Positions 34,446 through 42,485 of a DNA stretch of 64,000 nt are shown here, piece after piece. Origin of the DNA: Hydrogenophaga sp. IBVHS1 (GTDB taxonomy: Bacteria; Pseudomonadota; Gammaproteobacteria; Burkholderiales; Burkholderiaceae_C); the NCBI RefSeq assembly GCF_002127265.1, contig NZ_NFUU01000003.1:186001-250000 (forward strand), in the 5' to 3' direction. Position 1 is the stretch's first letter. Each line of letters starts with the position of its first letter. The position numbers and the translations under genes were made by a program. Below the pieces are notes generated by a model that worked only from the letters and a program-made list of their open reading frames with translations, was not told the origin of the DNA and ran no database searches.

Positions 34446-36409
34446 CGGGAGCGGCGGCCCGCTCTGCCCACTGCCTGCTGGCCTTACTGGGTTTCTCCGC
34501 TCCGCTCACGGCCTGGACGCAAGCCGCTGCGCCGCCCGCCAGCGGCTACGTGGACCGGGTGATCGAAAACCTGCCGCCCGAGCCCATCGAGGCAGACGAT
34601 GCCGCCGAGTACAACCGCGAGGGCTGGCCGCGGTTCCTGCGGCTCGAGACCCGCCTGGGTACGCAGCCTTTCGATGCGACGAACCGCGCGCGCATCGGCT
34701 ACGGCATCTACGGCCTGCTGGAGACGCCGAACCACGGCACGCTGTCGATCGATGGCACCTATGCGCCGAGCGACAGCAGCGGGGCGGTGACCTTGCGCCA
34801 GCGCGCCATGCCGCTGGCCGGCGGCTGGCTGGCCAACCACGAGCTCGGCGTGATCAATCCGCCGGCACCCAGCATCACCCGCCTGCCCACCCGCATCTTC
34901 GTGCCCTCGGCCATCGTGCAGGGCATCAGCGGTGAATGGGAAAACACCGGCAAAGGGCTGCAACTGCAGGCCAGCACAGGCGAGGCCGGCCGGCTCGACT
35001 TTCTGCCGGCGAGTGGCTTTCGCAAGATTCCTGGCCAGCGCAGCACGTTCGGCGGCCAGTGGCGCTTGAATGCCAGCGACCCTTCACCCCTGGCGAACCA
35101 GGGCTGGACGGTGGCGGTGCAACATGAGGACGCGCGGGGCGTGTCCAACCTCGACGTTCCGACCCAGGCGAGCGACCTGATCGACGCCAACTCCACGCTG
35201 TTCGCGCTGCGGCACGAGGGCGCCGAACACCGCATCCAGGGCCAGTTCCTCAACACGCAGGCCAGCAACGTGCCGGGTGGGCGCCAGGGTTTCTGGGTCG
35301 ACGGCGAATGGGACGACGGCCCGCGCAAACACGGCCTCGGCGCCTACCGCCTCGAGCCCGACCTGAGCTGGGCGCAGCAACCTCTGGCCAACGACATCGT
35401 GGGCGCCTACGCGCGATCAAGCTGGCGCACACGCCAGTGGTCGGCCGAGGGCTCGCTCGACTGGCTCGACTCGGTCAGCGGGCGCAACGCCAGCGGCTAC
35501 TTCGCCACCGGCTCGGCGCGCTGGCGCCTCAACCGCGACCACTCCTTTGGCGCCGGTGCCACCGTGCGCCAGTTCAATGGCAGCGCCTGGAGCACCTACG
35601 GCGACTGGCGCTTCCAGAACGGCTTCGGCACGAGCGGCCTGCACCTTGAACTCACACAGGGCGACTCCGACTACGACTCGCGCCGCCTCACCTGGGACCA
35701 GGACTGGCTGGTGCCGCAAGGCTGGTCGTTCGCCACCAGCCTCGGCCTGGGCAGGAACGGGGCGCTGTTCGACCAGCCGGCCGAATCGCTCTGGAGCGCG
35801 GCCATGAGCCTGTCCATGCCCCTGTCGGGCCGGGCCGGCTTGCGGGGCAACCTCACCACCGAACGCGGCAGCTCGGGCCAGTCGCGCCACAGCATGAACC
35901 TCGGGGCCGACTGGCGCATCGACCGCCACTGGAGCGTGGAAGCCAACTACAACCGGTCCACCGGCCGCAACCGCTTTGTCACCTCGCTGGACCCGCTCGC
36001 CCCCTTCGCGCCAGTGGTGGTGCCGCTTTCGGACCGGTCGTTTTTCGCCGTGCTGCGCTACGAGCTGGAAGCCGGTACCCGCAATGTGCCGCTGGGGGGC
36101 AGACCTTCAGACGGCGGCGGCCGCATCGAAGGCACGGTGTACTTCGACGCCAATCGCAGCGGCACCCAGGAGGCCAGCGAGACCGGCGTGCCCAACGTCA
36201 CGGTGTTCCTCGACAACCGCTACGCCGTGCGCACCGACAGCCAGGGCCGATTCGAGTTTCCTTTTGTCGCCGCTGGCCCACGCATGCTGAGCGTGCGCAA
36301 CGAAACGCTGCCCCTGCCGTGGGCGGTGGTGGACCAGGGCCAGGTCAAGGTGGACGTGCGCATTCGCGAGAGCATCGGCCTGAGCATTCCGGTTCAGCGC
36401 AGCGAATAA
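34442..36409 (+). CDS. Predicted outer-membrane beta-barrel with C-terminal SdrD/Cna-B-like domain (usher-like role)
   Basis: This is a 655-residue protein with a signal peptide ending near APLTAWTQA. Most of the chain (about 60-560) consists of short alternating strands and turns with many aromatic and Arg/Asp residues, as in outer-membrane barrels. At about 580-640 is a domain of the SdrD-B/Cna-B kind: GTVYFDANRSGTQEASETG, then NVTVFLDN, then TDSQGRFEFPFVAAG. I see neither the plug and N-terminal domain of classical FimD ushers nor their usual 800-residue length. It completes a pilin-pilin-small-chaperone-barrel operon, so an export or assembly role is inferred. Confidence 0.65.
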   Translation: MTGAAARSAHCLLALLGFSAPLTAWTQAAAPPASGYVDRVIENLPPEPIEADDAAEYNREGWPRFLRLETRLGTQPFDATNRARIGYGIYGLLETPNHGTLSIDGTYAPSDSSGAVTLRQRAMPLAGGWLANHELGVINPPAPSITRLPTRIFVPSAIVQGISGEWENTGKGLQLQASTGEAGRLDFLPASGFRKIPGQRSTFGGQWRLNASDPSPLANQGWTVAVQHEDARGVSNLDVPTQASDLIDANSTLFALRHEGAEHRIQGQFLNTQASNVPGGRQGFWVDGEWDDGPRKHGLGAYRLEPDLSWAQQPLANDIVGAYARSSWRTRQWSAEGSLDWLDSVSGRNASGYFATGSARWRLNRDHSFGAGATVRQFNGSAWSTYGDWRFQNGFGTSGLHLELTQGDSDYDSRRLTWDQDWLVPQGWSFATSLGLGRNGALFDQPAESLWSAAMSLSMPLSGRAGLRGNLTTERGSSGQSRHSMNLGADWRIDRHWSVEANYNRSTGRNRFVTSLDPLAPFAPVVVPLSDRSFFAVLRYELEAGTRNVPLGGRPSDGGGRIEGTVYFDANRSGTQEASETGVPNVTVFLDNRYAVRTDSQGRFEFPFVAAGPRMLSVRNETLPLPWAVVDQGQVKVDVRIRESIGLSIPVQRSE

Positions 36410-36411
36410 AG

Positions 36412-36433
36412 CGCCGCGCCCGTCAGCGCGGCG
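36412..36433. terminator. Candidate bidirectional hairpin between the two convergent fimbrial clusters
   Basis: CGCCGCGC (36412-36419) pairs with GCGCGGCG (36426-36433), with the usher stop codon of the minus-strand cluster inside the loop. Only 13 bases separate the two coding regions. The stem is GC-rich but lacks a long U-tract in either direction. Confidence 0.4.
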
Positions 36434-38930
36434 GGCTGGCGGCCGCAGGCGACACCAGCACCTCGCACTGGAATTCCACCTCGGGGTAAATGCCCGCCAA
36501 CAGCACGGGCGCGGGAGGGGGCGCCTCGCACCGGTAACGTGTGACTTCGCGACTGTTGTAAACGTCGAGGTAACGGACCCGCGTGTCCTTTGCCGCAGGT
36601 TCAAACACAAAGGCGTAGCCCTGAGCGTCCTGGTAGATGCGCTCCTCCGCGCCATCGAGGCTGCGTCTCACGTGGGTCGTCTTCAGCCCCTGCACCCCTG
36701 AGGCTTGGCCACCCGAACCCATGAATCGAACGCGCTGCCAGCTCCCGTCGCGCACCCGGATTTCCTCGATGTTTCCGGCGTGCAGGTATTTCGGCATGGC
36801 AAGGCCCTGCGGATCCTCTACCGGGCCGGGTGCGACCCTGACGTCGGGCGAGTGACCCACCAGCGAGGGAATCAACAAACGCGCCTGGGGTGGCACGGCA
36901 ATGGTCCGCATGCCCAGGGTCACCATCTGTTCGTCCATGGAGTCGTTCACGAATTTGACCGCTGCCATGGTGGTGGGTGACAGCGTCGACTGGCCCAGTT
37001 CGGGTGAGTAGCGCGTGAACGCCAGCCGGCCCCGCGAAAGGCCGTAGTGCGCCGTGCCAGCAGCGTTGATCACCCCAGAGCCCTGCCCCCCATGGCTGGC
37101 CGACAGGTGGGCGCCGATGGGCCCGGCTCTGCCACTGAACTGGTGATGAAACGAAGGCGGTGCCGAGCCCGTGCCGAACTGGCCGGAGATTCCCTGAGAA
37201 ATTGTGGCTGGCGCACCCCATACGTCGTCGAGGCGCCGAGAGTAGCCCACCCCCAGATCGGTGCGTCCGTCTTGCGCGTTCAGTGAGGAGTTCACCATGG
37301 TGCCCTCGGCATCCAGCATGAAACTCAGGAAGGCAAACACCGCCCGGGTGCCCGACGGTTGCATCTGCCTCAACCCGATTTGCAGATGCGTACGGTTTGC
37401 GCCGATGTTCAGCGGTATCGAGGTGCGCAACAGCATCTGCCGGCTGGACAATCCACCGCTGCGCGATGCGCTCACACTCAGGTGAATGGGCCAGCGCGAA
37501 TTCAACCAGCTCGCTTGCACCGAGGTGCGTTCCTGCGAAACGCTGGCGTAACACAGCGTGCGGTCCATGGAGCAGGGGAGGGTCGCCGTCCCGCTGTTCC
37601 AGGTCGGCGCGCGGTAATGCAGGTGATTCACCCCGGCTTCGAGCACGTCCAGCAGGCGCGTGGAGGCATGGCCGCTGAAGGCGAACTCTCCCCGATGGCC
37701 AACCGTTACGCTGCCACCCCACCGGCCCTCGTGGGGCACCAAGCTCAAGCCCAGGCGCGCAGCCCCGCCGGAGCTCAACTGCATCGCCGCCTGCCAGTTG
37801 AACGCCTTCCAGGGCTGGGCGCGCACGGCCGTCAGCAACAGACCCTCCTTATGGGAAGCAATCGCCAGGCCTGGATTGGCCACCGTCTGGCCCAGTTCAA
37901 ACCGCCACGAGTCGGCCTGGCCGCCGCTGAATTCGCTGCCGACCACCGCGGCCTGAAACGTCTGACGTTCCCCGCTCATTTCCTCCGTCTGGACATCGAC
38001 GAAGTTGCCCGGCAAGCCGGGCAGCGAGATGACCTGCTCGCCCAAACCCAGCAAGGCCGAATACAACTGCACCCCGTTGGCGCTGATGGTGACCCGGGCC
38101 GGCGCCAGCAACGTGATGCGAACTTGCGCCACTTCGCCAGGCCGCAGCATGCGCCCCTCGGACCGGACCGCGAAACCCAGCAAGCGGGGCCGCACAAAGA
38201 ATTGTGTGGCGCTGGCCTCACCCCCCAGGCCACTGGCTCTGAAGAGTCCGGCATGCGCCGCCGCGCCGCTGAAAAGCCGTGTGCCCCACACCAGCAGGTT
38301 GGGTGTGATGGCGCCACTCTGCCGCGTGCTGCCCGCCAGCAGATCGTATTCAAGGTAGTTCTCGCGCGAAGACACCATGCCCTGCGTCGAGAGGCCGTAG
38401 CGCAAGCCCGAGCTATTCTTCGACTGAAAAGCCCAGCTGGTCGAGGCGTAGGCACTGCCCAGCAGGGCGAGTTCGCCGTCTCTGGCCTCGGGTGCCCGCG
38501 GCTCGCCTGACAGCAGCGAAACGCGTCCCTGCTCATCCGCATCCAGCCAGATCGGCAGGCAGTCGGCCGAACGCTTCAGCGGCAGGCAACTGCTGGATCC
38601 GAGTTCGAATTCGGCCCGATCCACCCACGCCCGCGCAGCGCGTGGATGCACACCGAGCTGGCCCAGAAGCCCTGTCAGTGGCTTGCTGGTGGCACGAGCG
38701 ACGACCACGGTGTCGCCGGCCTGCACAGCTTGCGCCATCTGGCTGCGCACCAACAGCACCATGCCGGGTTGCGGTATGCCCTGGAAGTGAATGAGCTGCT
38801 CGACAGAGCGCGTCTGCAGGGTCTCAAAGCCTGGTGGCGCCAGGCGCTTCACCGAGACTTGCGCGTGTGCCGCCAGCGCCACCCCGAACTGCGCCGCCCA
38901 CAGCACCAAGACCCGCAACTTGAACGGCAT
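36423..38930 (-). CDS. Fimbrial outer-membrane usher, alpha (CS1/CFA-I)-like
   Basis: This is an 835-residue protein, a normal usher size, with a signal peptide ending near LAAHAQVS. The middle and C-terminal portion shows repeated beta-barrel strands. A domain like that of CS1-type ushers is suggested by VTISANGVQLYSALLGLGEQVISLPGLPG. The C-terminus contains a small domain with two cysteines (TRYRCEAPP, EFQCEV). It is the last gene of a pilin-chaperone-usher unit, 18 bases after the chaperone. The class assignment is by general resemblance and gene set. Confidence 0.7.
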   Translation of the reverse strand: MPFKLRVLVLWAAQFGVALAAHAQVSVKRLAPPGFETLQTRSVEQLIHFQGIPQPGMVLLVRSQMAQAVQAGDTVVVARATSKPLTGLLGQLGVHPRAARAWVDRAEFELGSSSCLPLKRSADCLPIWLDADEQGRVSLLSGEPRAPEARDGELALLGSAYASTSWAFQSKNSSGLRYGLSTQGMVSSRENYLEYDLLAGSTRQSGAITPNLLVWGTRLFSGAAAHAGLFRASGLGGEASATQFFVRPRLLGFAVRSEGRMLRPGEVAQVRITLLAPARVTISANGVQLYSALLGLGEQVISLPGLPGNFVDVQTEEMSGERQTFQAAVVGSEFSGGQADSWRFELGQTVANPGLAIASHKEGLLLTAVRAQPWKAFNWQAAMQLSSGGAARLGLSLVPHEGRWGGSVTVGHRGEFAFSGHASTRLLDVLEAGVNHLHYRAPTWNSGTATLPCSMDRTLCYASVSQERTSVQASWLNSRWPIHLSVSASRSGGLSSRQMLLRTSIPLNIGANRTHLQIGLRQMQPSGTRAVFAFLSFMLDAEGTMVNSSLNAQDGRTDLGVGYSRRLDDVWGAPATISQGISGQFGTGSAPPSFHHQFSGRAGPIGAHLSASHGGQGSGVINAAGTAHYGLSRGRLAFTRYSPELGQSTLSPTTMAAVKFVNDSMDEQMVTLGMRTIAVPPQARLLIPSLVGHSPDVRVAPGPVEDPQGLAMPKYLHAGNIEEIRVRDGSWQRVRFMGSGGQASGVQGLKTTHVRRSLDGAEERIYQDAQGYAFVFEPAAKDTRVRYLDVYNSREVTRYRCEAPPPAPVLLAGIYPEVEFQCEVLVSPAAASPPR

Positions 38931-38948
38931 GCCGCATATCCCCTCGCC

Positions 38949-39704
38949 TCAGGGAGGGACGGGAATCAGGAGCGCCTGCGGCAGACTCTGCTGGCTCAGG
39001 CTGGGCTTCAGCAGAACGCCTAGAAACGGTGCGTTCGGGGCTGGAATCCGCAACTCTTCGTCCATCACCGCAGACTGCCGGGGGAAATCTCGCAGCATGT
39101 TGCAGGAGTTGAGCGATTGCTGCGCGTTGTCGCACCCATAGCCCCCCTGCAAATACACGTGTTGCCCGCTGCGGTTGCTCAACCGCCACTGCCCCTGATC
39201 ATCGCGTCTGACCACGAACATATCCGGCTTCACGGTCGCTGCGTTTCTCGCACCGACCGACACCAGCACTTCATGCGCCAGCAAGGTGCTGGTGGCCATG
39301 GCACTGCCAGCGCCTTCTGCCACCAGGTTCGAGACATCACGCAGTTTCAGGTAGAAGCTGCGGTTGGTGCCTTCGAGCTTGCGCGCATCGGCCACCACCC
39401 GAACCGCAAACGAGCTGTTCGGGTGCAGCACGAACTCCGCCGGATACACCGAGAGCACCGGGCCACTGTCGGGCGCCCGCTCACGCCGGCCATCCTGTGC
39501 GAGCAGCGCGGTGGTGCTGGCGCGCAGGTACACCGGCTGAGGCGTGGGATTGGTGGCCACCACGGTGGCCACGTACCGGTTCGACGGTTCCAGCAACAGC
39601 ATGCTGGACTCCATGTACCAGGCTTGCTGTGCCTGCACGGAGACCACCGGCAGGCACAGCAGCGTGACCGACAACCATCGAAGCCGTTGCCGCCACATAT
39701 TCAA
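38949..39704 (-). CDS. Periplasmic fimbrial chaperone
   Basis: This is a 251-residue PapD-like chaperone. A signal peptide ends at about VVSVQAQQA. The first Ig domain contains LSVYPAEFVLHPNSSFAVRVVA and FYLKLRDV, matching the strand pattern around the conserved chaperone core. The second domain includes WRLSNRSGQHVYL. A cysteine pair in GYGCDNA and NSCNML is likely a disulfide. It precedes the usher by 18 bases and follows the pilin by 4. Confidence 0.78.
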   Translation of the reverse strand: MNMWRQRLRWLSVTLLCLPVVSVQAQQAWYMESSMLLLEPSNRYVATVVATNPTPQPVYLRASTTALLAQDGRRERAPDSGPVLSVYPAEFVLHPNSSFAVRVVADARKLEGTNRSFYLKLRDVSNLVAEGAGSAMATSTLLAHEVLVSVGARNAATVKPDMFVVRRDDQGQWRLSNRSGQHVYLQGGYGCDNAQQSLNSCNMLRDFPRQSAVMDEELRIPAPNAPFLGVLLKPSLSQQSLPQALLIPVPP

Positions 39705-39708
39705 ACCT

Positions 39709-40299
39709 TCAGTTCGGCGTGGCGGTGATGGTCACCTGGCTGAAGTAAACGTTACCGTTGGTGGGCAACAGGCCGTCGATGATCACCCCACCGTCGAGGT
39801 CCATCGCATGGATTGCCTTTCGCATGTTGCCCCCACCGCACTGGCTGGCATCCGAAAACCCATTGGGAACGATCTGGGTGGGCAGAGTCGAATCCATAAC
39901 GGTGTTGAAGCCCGGATTGGCAACGGACTCCATCGACAGCTGGTATCCCAGGATCGAGCCGCTCGCAGCCCGAGCCACAGGCCGCAGGGTAGTGGCGCTG
40001 TATTCATTGGCCGTCACCGTCAGGCCGACGGCGCCGCCGTAGGTATCCACCACGCAGAAGTTGTCCGCCACGCCCTGAACTGGGGTGCCTGGGCTGGAAG
40101 TGAACGCGTTGATCATGCCGGAATCGATCGACACCGTGGCGTCAAACAGACCCAGCACCTGCACCTGGCGCAACCCTGTGGCGTTGAACGTGTTGGTGAA
40201 ACTGCCGGTCGAGGTGGCGCCCAGCGTACCCTGCTGGGCTGCGAAGGCGCTCGAACAAGCAATACCAATAAGGGCAGCAAGGATTCGATGGGTTTTCAT
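39709..40299 (-). CDS. Fimbrial subunit of cluster 2
   Basis: This is a 196-residue secreted protein. I chose the ATG at 40299 because AAGAGG lies upstream and the resulting N-terminus is a clean signal peptide ending SSAFAAQQ. The mature chain is rich in Thr, Gly, Val and Asn with two cysteines (NFCVV, SQCGGG). It is the first gene of the minus-strand chaperone-usher cluster, hence the likely structural subunit. No close similarity to the subunits of cluster 1 is visible. Confidence 0.7.
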   Translation of the reverse strand: MKTHRILAALIGIACSSAFAAQQGTLGATSTGSFTNTFNATGLRQVQVLGLFDATVSIDSGMINAFTSSPGTPVQGVADNFCVVDTYGGAVGLTVTANEYSATTLRPVARAASGSILGYQLSMESVANPGFNTVMDSTLPTQIVPNGFSDASQCGGGNMRKAIHAMDLDGGVIIDGLLPTNGNVYFSQVTITATPN

Positions 40300-40500
40300 A
40301 ACATGACCTCTTGAGTTGGATAAGGGGAATTCATCTTTGCCCACATCGGATCATTCCGATGCGCTGCGGAACCAAGCGGCGTTCTGCCTGCTTCGGCAGA
40401 CAAGAAGCCGACACCAGACCGAATGCTTCCGCCAGGCGGTCGATTGAACTGACCCGTAAAAGCCCCTCAAGTTGAGGGATCGGGGGTCGATAGTTTGGGC
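40300..40500. promoter_or_regulatory. Divergent spacer with three short palindromes
   Basis: The 201-base spacer between the cluster-2 pilin and the orphan pilin relative contains ATCGGA-TCAT-TCCGAT (40345-40360), TCTGCC/GGCAGA (40383-40400) and CCCTCAA-G-TTGAGGG (40464-40478). The last lies 22 bases before the orphan ATG. They may be operators or transcript hairpins. No strong promoter hexamers were recognised. Confidence 0.4.
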
Positions 40501-40986
40501 ATGTCCAAGTTATTGCCCCGCCCAAACCGCCTGTCAGCCGCCCTGCTGGCGGTGGGCTGGCTGCTCACGCCCGCGACGGGCATGAGCGAGAGCGTCCTGG
40601 GTGGGGCGTCGCGCCCGGCCAGCGCCGCTCTGGACTTCCGCATCGTCATTCCCCCGGTGATGCAGGTGCTGGAAAACAGCCATCCCAGGCAACTCGACAC
40701 CTTCGCCGACGGTGAGGCGAGCGCGCTGCAACGGCTGGTGGTGGTGTCGAACATGAAGCGGGGTTTTTGCGTGTCGCTGCGCCAGGACGCCGCCCCGATC
40801 GGCACCTGGGAGGTGCAAACCGCCCCACAAAGTGGCATGCAGCTGAGCCTGGTGGCCAACGGCTACCGCCTCTGTGGCGCCCAGCCAGGGCGCTACACCG
40901 TGCTGATTCAGCACCGCTTTCGCAGCAGCGACGGCAGCCTCGACGCTCTGAACTGGCCAGTACAGACCGACATCTCGGCGATCTGA
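40501..40986 (+). CDS. Orphan secreted protein related to pilin-like subunit 1
   Basis: This is a 161-residue protein with a signal peptide (LSAALLAVGWLLTPATGMSES). The mature N-terminus, ALDFRIVIPPVMQVLE, closely parallels RLDFQVIVPRVLFL of the cluster-1 first subunit, suggesting common origin, but the LTNA and C-terminal GRVTYT blocks are absent. Two cysteines (GFCVSL, LCGAQ) are present. The ribosome site before the ATG at 40501 is poor. It is separated from the cluster-1 genes by all of cluster 2 and sits beside an IS-like gene. Confidence 0.6.
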   Translation: MSKLLPRPNRLSAALLAVGWLLTPATGMSESVLGGASRPASAALDFRIVIPPVMQVLENSHPRQLDTFADGEASALQRLVVVSNMKRGFCVSLRQDAAPIGTWEVQTAPQSGMQLSLVANGYRLCGAQPGRYTVLIQHRFRSSDGSLDALNWPVQTDISAI

Positions 40987-41104
40987 ACCGCCATATCTGT
41001 GGAACGAGCGCGCCAAACGGGTTTCCGGATGTAAGCATCGCACACAGCCTAATAGCCTTCCCGAGCCGGTTTTATGCTGCAGTGCGTCATTTTGAGTTGC
41101 ACTT

Positions 41105-42182
41105 AAGTTATCGTTTTGAACGCGTCGGAGAGGCCCGGGTAACGCCGCCGACCTCTTCTGACGCGCTGGCGGTCCAGATGAACGGTTTTGGGTGTTCAGG
41201 GCGGTTCTCTATGTACTGCGCCATGGCCTGCAGAAGTCCGGCCATGTCGGTGAAGCTGTCACGTCCGATTTGCTCCTCCGGAATAGCCGACAGGAACCGC
41301 GTGACGGTCTTCAGCCAGGACGCACTGGAGGGCGTGAAGTGCATGACAAAGCGCGGGTGTCTGGCCAGCCAGGCCAGCACCTCCGGGTGTTCATGGGTTG
41401 CGCTGCTTTCGGCAATCAGGTGCAACGGCAGGTGCCTGGGTGTCTTGCGATCGATCAGGCGCAAGAATTTCATCCAGGTCTCGTGGTGATGCCGGGCCTG
41501 AAACACGGAGGTTCTTGCACCATTCAGCAGGTTGAGCGCGGCAAACAGAATGGCAAGGCCACTGCGCTGGGGGTCGCGGCTCGTGGTGCTGGCGCGTCCG
41601 GGTTTCGCCGGCAGACCCGTCAGCACCAGCGCGCGCTCAGGCGGGTTCAGGTAGAGCCCCACCATATCGATCGGCCTGTCTCGCGAGCGGCGATGAGATC
41701 CTGAGACGGGCTCCTGCAAATGCGGCTGGATGCCGTTGCGCTGCCACACCCGGCGGATGGTTGTGGGGCTCAGGCCCAGCTCTGATGCGAGCGTGCGCGT
41801 GCTCCAGTGCGCGGCCTCCGCCGGTTGCTCGCGCAGCGTCCTGCTCACGATCAGCGACTCGACCGACAGCGTCACGCTGGGCGTGCGACCCGAACGCACA
41901 GCGTCTTGCAGCAACGCCTGCACGCCGCCTTCCATAAACCGCCGTCGCCACATGGCCACCTGCCGCCGGTCGAGCTTGACCGCATCGGCGATGTCCTTGT
42001 TCTGCCAGCCCTGGGCCGCCAGCAGGATGACGCTGGCGCGTTGCTGCACGCGGGCCTCCACCCGCCGCCCCTTGGACAGTTTTCGCAGTTCGCGCTCGGT
42101 TTGCGCATCCAGGTCAATCGGCTCTGCCACTCGCATCGAATCATTTTCCGCAAGGCTCGAAATGGCAGCGTAACGATAAGTT
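41105..42182. mobile_element. IS630-like element relic with short terminal inverted repeats
   Basis: AAGTTATCGTT at 41105-41115 and the reverse complement of 42172-42182 (AACTTATCGTT) match at 10 of 11 positions, bracketing a single transposase-like gene. The gene's stop codon lies within the left repeat. Size (about 1.08 kb) fits the IS630 family. The encoded protein lacks the catalytic triad, so the element cannot be autonomous. The exact ends and TA target duplication could not be fixed. Confidence 0.6.
41108..42136 (-). CDS. IS630-family transposase-like protein lacking the DDE triad
   Basis: This is a 342-residue protein. The N-terminal helix-turn-helix part is well kept (NKDIADAVKLDRRQVAMWRRRF; TRTLASELGLSPTTIRRVW). 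The C-terminal half aligns with IS630 transposases: KPGRASTTSRDPQRSGLAILFAALN, ATHEHPEVLAWLARHPRF, HFTPSSASWLK. The first catalytic Asp region (usually DEKSQ) is deleted between ALVL and TGLPAKPG; the second (usually DNYATH) is ESSATH; the Glu position (usually LNxVE) is LKTVT. The frame is nonetheless open throughout. It is either a degenerate copy or a co-opted DNA-binding protein. Confidence 0.85.
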   Translation of the reverse strand: MRVAEPIDLDAQTERELRKLSKGRRVEARVQQRASVILLAAQGWQNKDIADAVKLDRRQVAMWRRRFMEGGVQALLQDAVRSGRTPSVTLSVESLIVSRTLREQPAEAAHWSTRTLASELGLSPTTIRRVWQRNGIQPHLQEPVSGSHRRSRDRPIDMVGLYLNPPERALVLTGLPAKPGRASTTSRDPQRSGLAILFAALNLLNGARTSVFQARHHHETWMKFLRLIDRKTPRHLPLHLIAESSATHEHPEVLAWLARHPRFVMHFTPSSASWLKTVTRFLSAIPEEQIGRDSFTDMAGLLQAMAQYIENRPEHPKPFIWTASASEEVGGVTRASPTRSKR

Positions 42183-42485
42183 CCATCAATTAAGGCGCAA
42201 GGCCTTCCGCTGCCTCGACACCGGGCCTCATACGTGGATTGATGCCCTGCAAATTCCTGTGCAGTAAATCAAAGCTCGTTACATGCGGCCGCCGTGCGTG
42301 ACCTAAAAAAGGTGAAACGCCAGTGCATGAATGAACGCATGCCGGCGCAAGACCAACTCAATCAGGGTGTCCATGTATGTCGTGCTTCAACCACCAGCAA
42401 ATATTCCTGCGCGCCAAGCGAGTGCATGCCGTGCACCCGCTTGGGGCCTGTCCAACGATTCACGCCATGGGCGGCAGGTGCTGAC
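42183..42485. other. Leader region of the exopolysaccharide operon
   Basis: This 303-base stretch lies between the IS-like gene and the first exopolysaccharide gene and must carry the operon promoter. The frame of the first gene is open upstream to 42294, but those 64 codons look unlike a conserved N-terminus. I found no convincing promoter, terminator or riboswitch by eye. Confidence 0.5.

Noticed and set aside
34442-36409. Calling the 655-residue barrel a standard FimD/PapC usher
   Set aside because: It is about 150-200 residues too short, lacks recognisable usher N-terminal and plug features, and ends in an SdrD/Cna-B-like domain.
42294-42485. Extending the phosphoglycosyl transferase to the upstream start at 42294
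   Set aside because: The extra 64 residues are Cys/Pro/Arg-mixed with no conserved look, and the start at 42486 gives the usual arrangement of a short tail before the first membrane helix.
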